Origin: Sedimentisphaerales bacterium | GTDB lineage: Bacteria; Planctomycetota; Phycisphaerae; Sedimentisphaerales; Anaerobacaceae | Direction: 5' to 3' | DNA length: 12,620 nucleotides | NCBI GenBank assembly: GCA_016933985.1 | Contig: JAFGTU010000279.1 | Coordinates: 1-12,620 of the forward strand | Shown: positions 6,454 through 12,620 of the stretch, piece by piece | Position numbering within the stretch: position 1 is the stretch's first letter | Layout: every line of letters starts with the position of its first letter | Position numbers and translations under genes: made by a program | The notes under the pieces: model-generated | Seen by the model: the letters and a program-made list of their open reading frames with translations, nothing else | Told to the model about the DNA's origin: nothing | Database searches by the model: none

Positions 6454-7596
6454 TCAATTAGACTCCTCTGTTTGATTGTCGCCTGCACCGGAGCGGGCCG
6501 TCAAGGCCGAGAACAGCTCCTTATATCTCTTCACAATCTTTTCTATATCGTGCTTCTCTTCGGCGTATCTTCGCCCGTTCCTTCCGTAATCGCGAGCCTC
6601 CTGCGAGGCGGTGAGGAATTCAAATTGCTCCAAGAACTTGCGCCAGTCATCATCGGCGCAGAGCCCGCACTTATAGGTCGTCAGAAAACCGTCCGGGTTT
6701 ATACTTAAAGATAGTATCGCAGCAGCGTGCTTGCACGCCTCGACGAAAGTGTTCGGGAAGCCCTCCGAATCGCTCGTATTCACGAACAGCTTCGCCCGCT
6801 GGTAGTGGCTTGCGGTCTCGTGAAACGGCACGCGATTGATAAATTTTAGGTTCTTAACCTTCTCCGCCCGCTGTGCCAGGGCCTGGAAATCATTATCGCC
6901 GGTGGCTCGCTGGCAAATCATGGTGAAATTCTCGTCGGGCATCTGCTCGGCAAGGTCGATGAAAAGTCCCGGCCTCTTGAGAGGCGTGCTCCTGCCGACC
7001 CAGAGCACAATGTCCCTTTGCCCCTGCGATAACGCGGGCAAGGGATGCGCGTTAGGTATGACAACGGCGGATATGCCGGTAGTCCTGCTTATTTCCGCCT
7101 TGTCGGTCTCGTTTTGCACGACTACAAGCGCCGCCTTGCGCAGCGACCACAAAAAAGCCCTGCCGCCAAGTGGATGCTGTTTCAAATACCATCCGTCGCA
7201 CTCGCCCTTGCTCGCCGTGCGATACACAAAAATCCGCCTGTTCAGTTTACAAAACAGAGCAAGCAGAAAGCCCGCTGAAGAAGGGGCCTCGCGAAAATAT
7301 ATCTCGGCATCGGCTGCCCGCATTGCCCGCCAAACCTTGATCGCCCCGGTCAAAGGATTCTCTTTGAAATCCAGGCTCTTGATAATCCGCACGTCTTCAA
7401 TCATCTCGGTTTTTTCCTGCCCGTAGTCGGCTGTGATGAAGCTGACCTCGAAATCCTTATCCCTGGCAAGCTCGCGCGAAAGAAAATACAAATCGACCTC
7501 CGCGCCGCCGAACACCTCTTTGACATCGGCGTTGAAAAGCGGATAAGCCTTGGGAGAGATGAAGCAGATCTTGATAGGTCGGTTCGCCGGCGTCAT
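6454..7596 (-). CDS. Glycosyltransferase family 4 (GT-B fold)
   Basis: The 380-residue protein shows the GT-B plan. The N-terminal domain has CFISPKAYPLF and the glycine-rich FGGAEV (residues 29-34). The C-terminal domain has the LWVGRSTPLKRP nucleotide-sugar block (198-209) and the EX7E motif EGFPNTFVE (Glu278 and Glu286). It is a retaining cytoplasmic enzyme expected to add one sugar to the growing oligosaccharide. The ATG at 7596 overlaps the upstream TGA as ATGA. The longer frame uses a TTG at 7608 and is less likely. Between the EX7E region and the C-terminus is a Cys-containing KCGLCADDDW segment. The sugar specificity is unknown. Confidence 0.92.
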   Translation of the reverse strand: MTPANRPIKICFISPKAYPLFNADVKEVFGGAEVDLYFLSRELARDKDFEVSFITADYGQEKTEMIEDVRIIKSLDFKENPLTGAIKVWRAMRAADAEIYFREAPSSAGFLLALFCKLNRRIFVYRTASKGECDGWYLKQHPLGGRAFLWSLRKAALVVVQNETDKAEISRTTGISAVVIPNAHPLPALSQGQRDIVLWVGRSTPLKRPGLFIDLAEQMPDENFTMICQRATGDNDFQALAQRAEKVKNLKFINRVPFHETASHYQRAKLFVNTSDSEGFPNTFVEACKHAAAILSLSINPDGFLTTYKCGLCADDDWRKFLEQFEFLTASQEARDYGRNGRRYAEEKHDIEKIVKRYKELFSALTARSGAGDNQTEESN

Positions 7597-8936
7597 TTCA
7601 CTTCGCAAATAGTGTAGAGGTATTTGCCGCTCTCTGTTCTGCTGATGCTCTCGACAAAATCAAAATCGACCCCGCAGCTTTGGCCCATCAGCATTTTGAT
7701 CTTCGTGACTATATCGTCGATATCTTCTTTCGGCGGTTCGTACCCGCTGCGCAATTCGACCCGGATCAAAACATGGTCGAGAGCATCCTGGATCGCCTGG
7801 AATTTCTTGATCCAGTCCCTGAAGAAGAGGGCCTGGACGATGAAGTGCGAATGGACCAGCGAGCGGTCGGATTTCCTAAAATAGCCCAGAGTCCTGCCCA
7901 TGACCTTTTTGAGCTGGAAGGTGTTTCTGCCACAGGCGCACTGATGGCCGCCGGGAACCGCAACGTCGCCGATATCATAGCGTATCAGGGGCATAGAGAA
8001 GTTGTGGAACGTTGTAACAACCACATTTCCCTCGCCTTGGTCAACGGCCTGTCCCTTATCATTCAGGATTTCAACGTGGTTCCACCAGGGGAACGTATGC
8101 AGCCCGCCTTGCTCTTTGCACTGGCAGGCCACCGCCCCGACTTCTCTGGACCCGTATTGATTATAGACTTTGCACCTCATTCCCGTTTCAATTCTCTCTT
8201 TGACTTCATCCGTAAGCGGGCCTATCGTCGAGATCACTATTTTCGGGGGATAAAAGTCCAGCCTGGTCCTCAGCAGGAAATTAGCCAGCTCGAACGCCGA
8301 CTCCATATAGCTCCAATAGGCAACCGGCTTGTGGCGATTGTTCAGGGCAACAAGCTGCCTGATATGATCATCGTCGAATCGGTACGAGTTGAAGAACTTC
8401 CTGTTGTAGAGATAATTGATCATCCTGTCCTTAACGGTCAGATTGCCTTCAATTATATCCCTGTCCGAGCCCCAGAGCTTCATCTCGGCCTGGCCCAGCT
8501 CCTTGCCGAGCACGGCGTTGAAATATATCTTGGTCGCGATATTCCACTGGTCGTATTCTGCATCCTGGATGAACCTGACGGGCTCGCCCGTGCTGCCGCC
8601 GGACGTGTTCTCGTAAGGTTTTCTACTCTTGTAATCTTGCGAGAGCAGGTTCTGGCCTTGCTCTGTGATGATCTCTTTTGTCAATAGCGGGATTTTGGAG
8701 AAGTTCTCCAGCTTGACTTCGTTGCCGGAGACGACGTGGCAATCTCTCAGTATCCGGCGGTAGTAAGGGACATTTGTATATGCGTGCAGCAGAATGGTCG
8801 TTAGCTTGCGCTCGGTCAATGAACGGATTTCGTCCGCCCCGGCAAACTCCAAAGAGCCGATCTCTTTAAGAATCTTCGGAATTCTGCTGCCGCTCGCGGA
8901 GAGCAGGTACTTGATTATGGGTCTTCTCCAGTTCAT
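7593..8936 (-). CDS. PaaK/CapK-like adenylate-forming enzyme
   Basis: The 447-residue protein belongs to the phenylacetate-CoA-ligase-like branch of the ANL superfamily. The P-loop is NTSGGSTGEP (residues 110-119), followed by YGSREVG (261-267), RYDIGD (319-324) and a late TESGK with Lys438 at the A10 catalytic-lysine position. Cys271/Cys273 (CQC) and Cys333/Cys335 (CAC) could form a metal site, as in PaaK and coenzyme F390 synthetase-like proteins. Members occur in capsule and exopolysaccharide clusters (CapK type), where they may activate a carboxylic acid as an adenylate or CoA thioester to acylate a sugar, or act on a lipid carrier. That role is inference. The gene overlaps both neighbours by ATGA junctions, so it is translated with the two GT4 genes. 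Confidence 0.93.
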   Translation of the reverse strand: MNWRRPIIKYLLSASGSRIPKILKEIGSLEFAGADEIRSLTERKLTTILLHAYTNVPYYRRILRDCHVVSGNEVKLENFSKIPLLTKEIITEQGQNLLSQDYKSRKPYENTSGGSTGEPVRFIQDAEYDQWNIATKIYFNAVLGKELGQAEMKLWGSDRDIIEGNLTVKDRMINYLYNRKFFNSYRFDDDHIRQLVALNNRHKPVAYWSYMESAFELANFLLRTRLDFYPPKIVISTIGPLTDEVKERIETGMRCKVYNQYGSREVGAVACQCKEQGGLHTFPWWNHVEILNDKGQAVDQGEGNVVVTTFHNFSMPLIRYDIGDVAVPGGHQCACGRNTFQLKKVMGRTLGYFRKSDRSLVHSHFIVQALFFRDWIKKFQAIQDALDHVLIRVELRSGYEPPKEDIDDIVTKIKMLMGQSCGVDFDFVESISRTESGKYLYTICEVK

Positions 8937-10084
8937 GCGCGACGCCCAATATGCGAGTTCATCACGGCATTATAGCAGCTCAAATACTCCTCGGCTACCG
9001 ACTTCCAACTGAACCGGTCTGCGCGAGTGCGTGCTGCCTTTGTCATTTGTTCGTATCGTTTTCTGTTCTCGGCCAGACTCCTAACCGCATCGGCAATCGC
9101 CCTCGCCCCGCCCTGCTCGACGACGGTTCCGTTATCGCCTATCAGCTCCCCGACCCCCTCGCATCGCGTGGTGACTATCGGCAGGCCGCACGCCATCGCT
9201 TCGAGCATCGCATTGCTCATTCCCTCCTGCATAGTCGCGCTGACGAGAATATCGCTTTGCCGGTAGAGCGCGGGCATCTGCTCCGCTTCGACCCTGCCGG
9301 CCATTTCAACAATCTCCCCCAGCCCCTTCTGCTCTATCATCTGCTGTAATCGCCCTTCCATCGCCCCGCCGCCTGCTATTGTCAAACGCACATCAAGCCC
9401 GTCATTATGCAGGATCTCAGCGGCCTCAATCAGCATCTCCACGCGCTTGGTCGCCGACAATCGGCCCACGGTCAGCAGTCTTATACTTTCGGCTTTCACT
9501 CCGCCCTGTGCAGGGCTGAACTTATCGAGGTCCACTCCGTTCGGAATTACGTCGATCGAGACTGACGGCAGGAACTCCAGCGCCCGGGCCCTTAGCCCTT
9601 CGCTGCAGGCGACAAGCACCGCGGCGTTCTTCCATATCCGCTTAAACACCGGCCCAAGAATCTTGTAGTCGAGCTGCAGCCGCACGTTTGAGCCGGGGAC
9701 GTCCGAGCCGCGAAGAGAGATTATATAAGGCATCGCCCCTGCCCCGCGATCGCAAAGATAGCCCGTAGGAAAGCCGAAAAAAGCGTGAGTAAGGTCGTAG
9801 TTGTTCTCTCGAACCAGCCTGCGATAATGCCCCCGCGCCTTGATAAGCCACTCGATAACCTCGATTCGTCGCCACAAGTGAAGGCTCTTTTTGTGCAGGC
9901 CCACCTTATAGATAGTGATATTGTCCGAGAACTCTTCTGCAAAAAATCCCGGTTTCGCCGCCGAAGTCAGGACGTCCACTCTCAGATTATCCTTCCCGGC
10001 ATACTCTTTGAGCAGATGCAAATTGGCATTGGCCGCCCCGCCCCCAATCGGCGGAAATTCATAGTTGAGCATTAGAACGTTCAA
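8933..10084 (-). CDS. Glycosyltransferase family 4 (GT-B fold), TTG start
   Basis: The 383-residue protein shows all GT4 landmarks: LNYEFPPIGGGA (6-17), SLRGSDVPG (123-131), PNGVD (181-185), VGRLSATKR (206-214) and the EX7E motif EGMSNAMLE (Glu287, Glu295), followed by ACGLPIVTT. It should transfer a sugar from a nucleotide-sugar to the lipid-linked oligosaccharide at the inner membrane face. The start is a TTG at 10084, preceded by AAGG eight bases upstream. It is favoured because the family usually begins one residue before a hydrophobic strand (here NVLMLNYEFPP); the ATG at 10072 would cut into that strand and has no ribosome site. The 3' end overlaps the PaaK-like gene by ATGA. Confidence 0.92.
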   Translation of the reverse strand: MNVLMLNYEFPPIGGGAANANLHLLKEYAGKDNLRVDVLTSAAKPGFFAEEFSDNITIYKVGLHKKSLHLWRRIEVIEWLIKARGHYRRLVRENNYDLTHAFFGFPTGYLCDRGAGAMPYIISLRGSDVPGSNVRLQLDYKILGPVFKRIWKNAAVLVACSEGLRARALEFLPSVSIDVIPNGVDLDKFSPAQGGVKAESIRLLTVGRLSATKRVEMLIEAAEILHNDGLDVRLTIAGGGAMEGRLQQMIEQKGLGEIVEMAGRVEAEQMPALYRQSDILVSATMQEGMSNAMLEAMACGLPIVTTRCEGVGELIGDNGTVVEQGGARAIADAVRSLAENRKRYEQMTKAARTRADRFSWKSVAEEYLSCYNAVMNSHIGRRA

Positions 10085-10105
10085 TTTTTAGCCTTTCCGG
10101 CTCTT

Positions 10106-10168
10106 TTCGTGTCTTAGAAAGTGTATGAGAGGCCGTGCCACTTCTCACACACTTTGTTCGTGTCTTAG
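10106..10168. repeat. Inverted repeat bracketed by 12-bp direct repeats, between two glycosyltransferase genes
   Basis: TTCGTGTCTTAG occurs exactly at 10106-10117 and 10157-10168. Between them, AAAGTGTATGAGAGG (10118-10132) pairs with 10141-10155 with 13 of 15 matches around an 8-base loop. A 22-base piece, 10131-10152, is identical to 12380-12401. The layout resembles a tiny palindromic mobile element with a target duplication, or a REP-like element. It sits in the 87-base gap after the GT-C gene, so it may also shape the transcript. Confidence 0.65.
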
Positions 10169-10171
10169 TGG

Positions 10172-12028
10172 CTATCCATCAGGAACAACAGCCTTCTGCA
10201 AACGGAATATATTCACGTAGCCCCTCTTGGCGCGGACCTGCGTAACGAACTTGTATGGCCCGTTATCTTTTGGTTCGCGCAGTTGCGCTATATTCTTATC
10301 AAGCCCTATCCTCCGATAAGCGGCGTGGTCCCCGAATCCTTCTCTCGTGGCCCATACGACGTAGGTCAAGTCCTGTTCGCGGCAAGCCTTGACAAATTCT
10401 GCAGGATTCTCCGCCTTCGGCAGGCCGAAGATGTCCTCATCGCGGTCCGGCGCGAACATCCTGACGACGGCGGACATATAGAGCCCCATTTTCTCTCCGG
10501 GCTTTGTATTGTCGGCGTACCAGGCGGCCAGGTTCTTGAACTCCGCCTCCTTTTGCCCGTCGTTCACCAGCGGAACCAGCCGGAATTGATTCGACACGAT
10601 AAGCATCGCCGCCACCGCAAATATCGCAAGCTCGCGGGCAAGGCCCTTGACCCTGTAGATATAGAGTCGAACAGCAAAAAAGGCCGCTATCAACGCGATG
10701 GCAGCGTAAGGTACCGAAGCCGACGGCGGGCTGATTGATGAAACCTTCGATAGATAGGGAAATAGAACAATCAGCCAAATAAGCGATATTATCGTTATAA
10801 GCGCCTGCAGGCCGAGAACGATTGCACGCGGCAGACGCCCCCTGCCGTCGATCAGACTCCATATACTCTGCACGCCGAACCAGAACAGCAGCAGCGCAAT
10901 CCAGAAGATCGTCGTGTGGAATCTCTGCAGCGGATACGGATACGAGGCGTGAAGTAGAAAGTAAGGGATAAAGAATATCAGCAGCGCGATTATCTTCAAG
11001 TTGCGTTTGACAAGACCATAAAGAACGCCGAAACCGGCGCCGATTGCGGCGACAACCTTGCTCATCGTATAGAGCGCCTCTATCGACCGCACGTCCTCAG
11101 CCGTGGGCGCGATGAGCCTGAAGGTGGTCTTGATGTCCGTGGCCGAGGTAAGCAACGGCCGAAATCCGACCTGCCAAAGAAGCCTCAGATGAAGCCCTAT
11201 CCCCGTCCTGTCGGCGACGGATTCCTTGAAACTCTTTTCATACCCCTTGCCCCACACGTTGAAATAGTGTGTTGTATTCGGGCTCCAGGTCAGGTAAGTG
11301 CCGAGCAGCCAGAGGCCCAGCGGTATGCACGCAAGGGCTGAATAGACCAAAGCGTTGACCCGCCGGCGGTTATCTTTAGCCTCGGCCATATCCAGCACAA
11401 ACGCCGCCGCAATCAGCGCAGCGCCTTCATAGCGAACCATCGTGGTTATCGACGCGGCCAGATAGCACCATTTCGAGCGCCGGAACATCAGGTAGAAGGT
11501 CAGCAGTATGAAGAACATGTACGTCGTTTCGACGATAGGTTCGGTCATCAGATAGACGACCCACGGATTGAGTATCGCCAGAACAGCGAGCCAAAGCCCC
11601 GCCTTGCCCACAATCTGTTTTGCGACGAGGTACATAAGAACAAGGTTGAAGGGGTGAATTATCGCATTGAGCAGCCAGCCCGCCTGCAAGTTCGGGTCGT
11701 GCCCGCCGACGATGTATGAAAGTCCCACCTGGAGCATCCCGAGGACGGGCGCCTGCATGAATCGTACCGGCAGCCGAAACGACAGAATGTCACGACCTAC
11801 CTGGTAGAGCGCCGGAAAATCGGAGATAGGAACCGCCGTATGCCCGAAGTACAGGATCGACTGGTAAACCCCGAAAAGGAACAGAGCAACTAAGAAAACA
11901 ACCTCGCAGTATCTATCGAGCTTGAGCTGCAGGCCGCTCTTGATCTCCATAGCAGGCTCAGCCCTTAGCGTTTTGTAGCCGCGCCTGGCACCCGTTACAT
12001 TCGATCTCTTAGACTTCCGCTTGCTCAT
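10172..12028 (-). CDS. GT-C type membrane glycosyltransferase (GT39/PMT_2-like)
   Basis: The 618-residue protein has a basic N-terminus and about 10-11 transmembrane helices. A long first outer loop contains the acidic ISDFPALYQVGRD motif (about residues 68-80), followed by TEPIVETTYMFFILLTFYLM and MVRYEG, as in GT39/PMT_2-type enzymes. A soluble C-terminal domain of about 130 residues follows (WYADNTKPGEKMGLYMSAVV onward). Such enzymes use polyprenyl-phosphate sugars on the outer face of the membrane, and the acidic first loop is the likely catalytic site. I favour the ATG at 12028. An upstream in-frame ATG at 12067 would add ACTEQSRTG, which is encoded by a dispersed repeat, though it does have AGGT nearby. 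A later ATG at 11950 is also possible. A TTGACA box lies at 12094-12099, without a well-spaced -10. This is the first gene of the series. Confidence 0.85.
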   Translation of the reverse strand: MSKRKSKRSNVTGARRGYKTLRAEPAMEIKSGLQLKLDRYCEVVFLVALFLFGVYQSILYFGHTAVPISDFPALYQVGRDILSFRLPVRFMQAPVLGMLQVGLSYIVGGHDPNLQAGWLLNAIIHPFNLVLMYLVAKQIVGKAGLWLAVLAILNPWVVYLMTEPIVETTYMFFILLTFYLMFRRSKWCYLAASITTMVRYEGAALIAAAFVLDMAEAKDNRRRVNALVYSALACIPLGLWLLGTYLTWSPNTTHYFNVWGKGYEKSFKESVADRTGIGLHLRLLWQVGFRPLLTSATDIKTTFRLIAPTAEDVRSIEALYTMSKVVAAIGAGFGVLYGLVKRNLKIIALLIFFIPYFLLHASYPYPLQRFHTTIFWIALLLFWFGVQSIWSLIDGRGRLPRAIVLGLQALITIISLIWLIVLFPYLSKVSSISPPSASVPYAAIALIAAFFAVRLYIYRVKGLARELAIFAVAAMLIVSNQFRLVPLVNDGQKEAEFKNLAAWYADNTKPGEKMGLYMSAVVRMFAPDRDEDIFGLPKAENPAEFVKACREQDLTYVVWATREGFGDHAAYRRIGLDKNIAQLREPKDNGPYKFVTQVRAKRGYVNIFRLQKAVVPDG

Positions 12029-12036
12029 ACTGCCCG

Positions 12037-12058
12037 TTCGGCTTTGCTCAGTGCAAGC
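12037..12058 (-). repeat. Short dispersed repeat at the 5' end of the GT-C gene
   Basis: TTCGGCTTTGCTCAGTGCAA at 12037-12056 (on to 12058) resembles TCGACTATGCTCGGCACAGG at 12297-12316, with 15 of 21 bases matching when aligned. Both copies are read on the plus strand in the same direction. Translated on the minus strand it gives ACTEQSR, a peptide that recurs as a spurious N-terminal extension in environmental genomes (recalled, not checked). Confidence 0.5.
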
Positions 12059-12224
12059 CTTTCGCATAAATGACCTATATACTCTTATCCTATTGTCAAA
12101 ACCGTGGCTACATTAAAACCTGACGCCCAACCGGCCAGTTTGAACAGTATCCACAAACATTCACGCCTTCCCAATATAGCCCAAATCCGCGTCTTTGTGA
12201 AGCATGCTCCTTGTGTAGCCCGCC

Positions 12225-12408
12225 TTTTAGAGAGTGTGTGAAAAGCCCTTTCTTTGTGGCATGGGCATCTTGCCCATGCGTCGCAGGGCCATCCCCTCGA
12301 CTATGCTCGGCACAGGCCTGGCCCTGCAATTGGCCTTTTGCCTACGGGCGAGCTACGTCATCAAACGCACGGCCAAGATGGCCGTGCCACTTCTCACACA
12401 CGCTCTAA
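12225..12408. repeat. Paired inverted hairpin elements (MITE- or REP-like)
   Basis: The left copy reads on the plus strand as TTTTAGAGAGTGTGTGAAAA (12225-12244), then GTG and a 9-bp hairpin GCATGGGCA-TCT-TGCCCATGC (12259-12279). The right copy reads the same way on the minus strand: CTTAGAGCGTGTGTGAGAA followed by GTG and GCACGGCCA-TCT-TGGCCGTGC (12387-12367). The stems differ at two positions and both changes are compensated. Between them is an 8-bp inverted repeat, GCAGGGCC (12283-12290) with 12320-12327. The whole is a composite palindromic repeat of unknown type. Confidence 0.75.
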
Positions 12409-12434
12409 GATATAGCCGCCTGCTTCGCCGGGTC

Positions 12435-12455
12435 ATTCCGGCCTTGAGCCGGAAT
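12435..12455. repeat. ATTCCGGC/GCCGGAAT palindrome of the 'GTCATTCC...GGAATCCAG' type
   Basis: ATTCCGGC (12435-12442) and GCCGGAAT (12448-12455) form a perfect 8-bp stem with a 5-base loop, flanked by GTC and CCAGA. The GTCATTCC-N-GGAATCCAG arrangement is a widespread dispersed palindrome (similar in form to neisserial dRS3 repeats). No function is assigned here. Confidence 0.7.
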
Positions 12456-12572
12456 CCAGAAAGCTTAACTGGCGTCCCGCCGAAAGAGAACAATGCAGAT
12501 TTTTTGCTGATTGTATCTCTTGTGTCTGCAAAGGGTTAGGCAAAAATCGGCCATAAGTCCTATAATTGCCGC

Positions 12573-12614
12573 AATATTTTGCTTGACAGCTACCCCCCCC
12601 CCCCCCCCTTAAAA
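12573..12614 (+). promoter_or_regulatory. TTGACA box followed by a 16-base C tract
   Basis: On the plus strand TTGACA (12573-12578) is followed by GCTA, sixteen Cs (12593-12608) and TTAAAA. If this is a promoter, the spacer is about 30 bases if counted to TTAAAA, too long for normal sigma-70 spacing as it stands. A homopolymer next to a -35 box could make expression phase-variable, but the window ends before any gene, and homopolymers near sequence ends are also prone to assembly error. Confidence 0.2.
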
Positions 12615-12620
12615 AAACAA

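Larger units (their letters stand above)
12068..12620. other. Gene-free repeat-rich stretch
   Basis: No credible gene lies here. The open frames on both strands translate the repeats themselves: HGQDAHAT on the minus strand, MGILPM and VIPALSRNP on the plus strand. From 12068 to 12224 I see only a possible TTGACA. Repeats fill 12225-12455. A low-complexity tail follows, with TATAAT-like and TTGACA-like boxes and a C tract. Confidence 0.7.

Noticed and set aside
7680..8687. 335-codon plus-strand open frame
   Set aside because: It is the antisense shadow of the PaaK-like gene, whose product carries a full set of family motifs.
12073..12099. Promoter of the polysaccharide operon at the TTGACA box
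   Set aside because: The only TATATA-like -10 lies 12 bases away, which is too close; 17-18 base spacing gives no match.
12108..12329. 73-codon minus-strand open frame containing HGQDAHAT
   Set aside because: It is a translation of the palindromic repeat at 12259-12279 and nearby repeats; there is no ribosome site.
12234..12539. 101-codon plus-strand open frame
   Set aside because: Its segments (MGILPM, AKMAVPLLTHA, VIPALSRNP) are all repeat-encoded, so it is not a gene.

Overview
The window looks like a chromosomal fragment from a Planctomycetes-type bacterium, most likely a Phycisphaerae/Sedimentisphaerales-like lineage. This rests on a secreted LamG protein ending in a PEP-CTERM sorting signal, a large extracellular protein of a style common in that phylum, and palindromic dispersed repeats often seen in planctomycete and environmental genomes. 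The taxonomic call is inference. Every gene I accept is on the minus strand, so the window is best read from high to low coordinates.

Right end (about 12620-12068): a gene-poor 0.55 kb made of dispersed repeats. It holds two 9-bp-stem hairpins in opposite orientation that differ by compensatory base pairs, a short repeat related to one that runs into the first gene, an ATTCC/GGAAT palindrome, and a 16-base C tract just downstream of a TTGACA box at the window edge.

Centre (12028-3364): seven co-directional genes for a cell-surface polysaccharide. In order of transcription they are a GT-C type membrane glycosyltransferase, a GT4 glycosyltransferase with a TTG start, a PaaK/CapK-like adenylate-forming enzyme, a second GT4 enzyme, a GT2 enzyme, a Wzx-like flippase and a SAM-dependent methyltransferase. 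Two junctions are ATGA overlaps, one has a single base between stop and start, and one has nine. The exception is an 87-base gap after the GT-C gene that contains an inverted repeat. The likely scheme is that cytoplasmic glycosyltransferases extend a lipid-linked oligosaccharide, the flippase exports it, the GT-C enzyme adds a sugar from a lipid-linked donor on the outer face, and the methyltransferase and adenylate-forming enzyme modify the glycan. No initiating transferase, Wzy polymerase, chain-length regulator or exosortase lies in the window, so the locus is incomplete here.

Just downstream (3366-2235): a short relic resembling the C-terminus of an IS1380-type transposase, then a good promoter and about 110-base leader driving the LamG/PEP-CTERM protein. 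PEP-CTERM sorting is known to be associated with exopolysaccharide loci, so the two may work together.

Left end (1904-1): a tRNA-Met/tRNA-Glu pair behind a strong promoter, a palindrome touching the tRNA-Glu 3' end, a repeat-rich stretch, a four-helix-bundle (S23/IVS-type) protein gene, and a partial secreted, possibly lipid-anchored protein that runs off the window.
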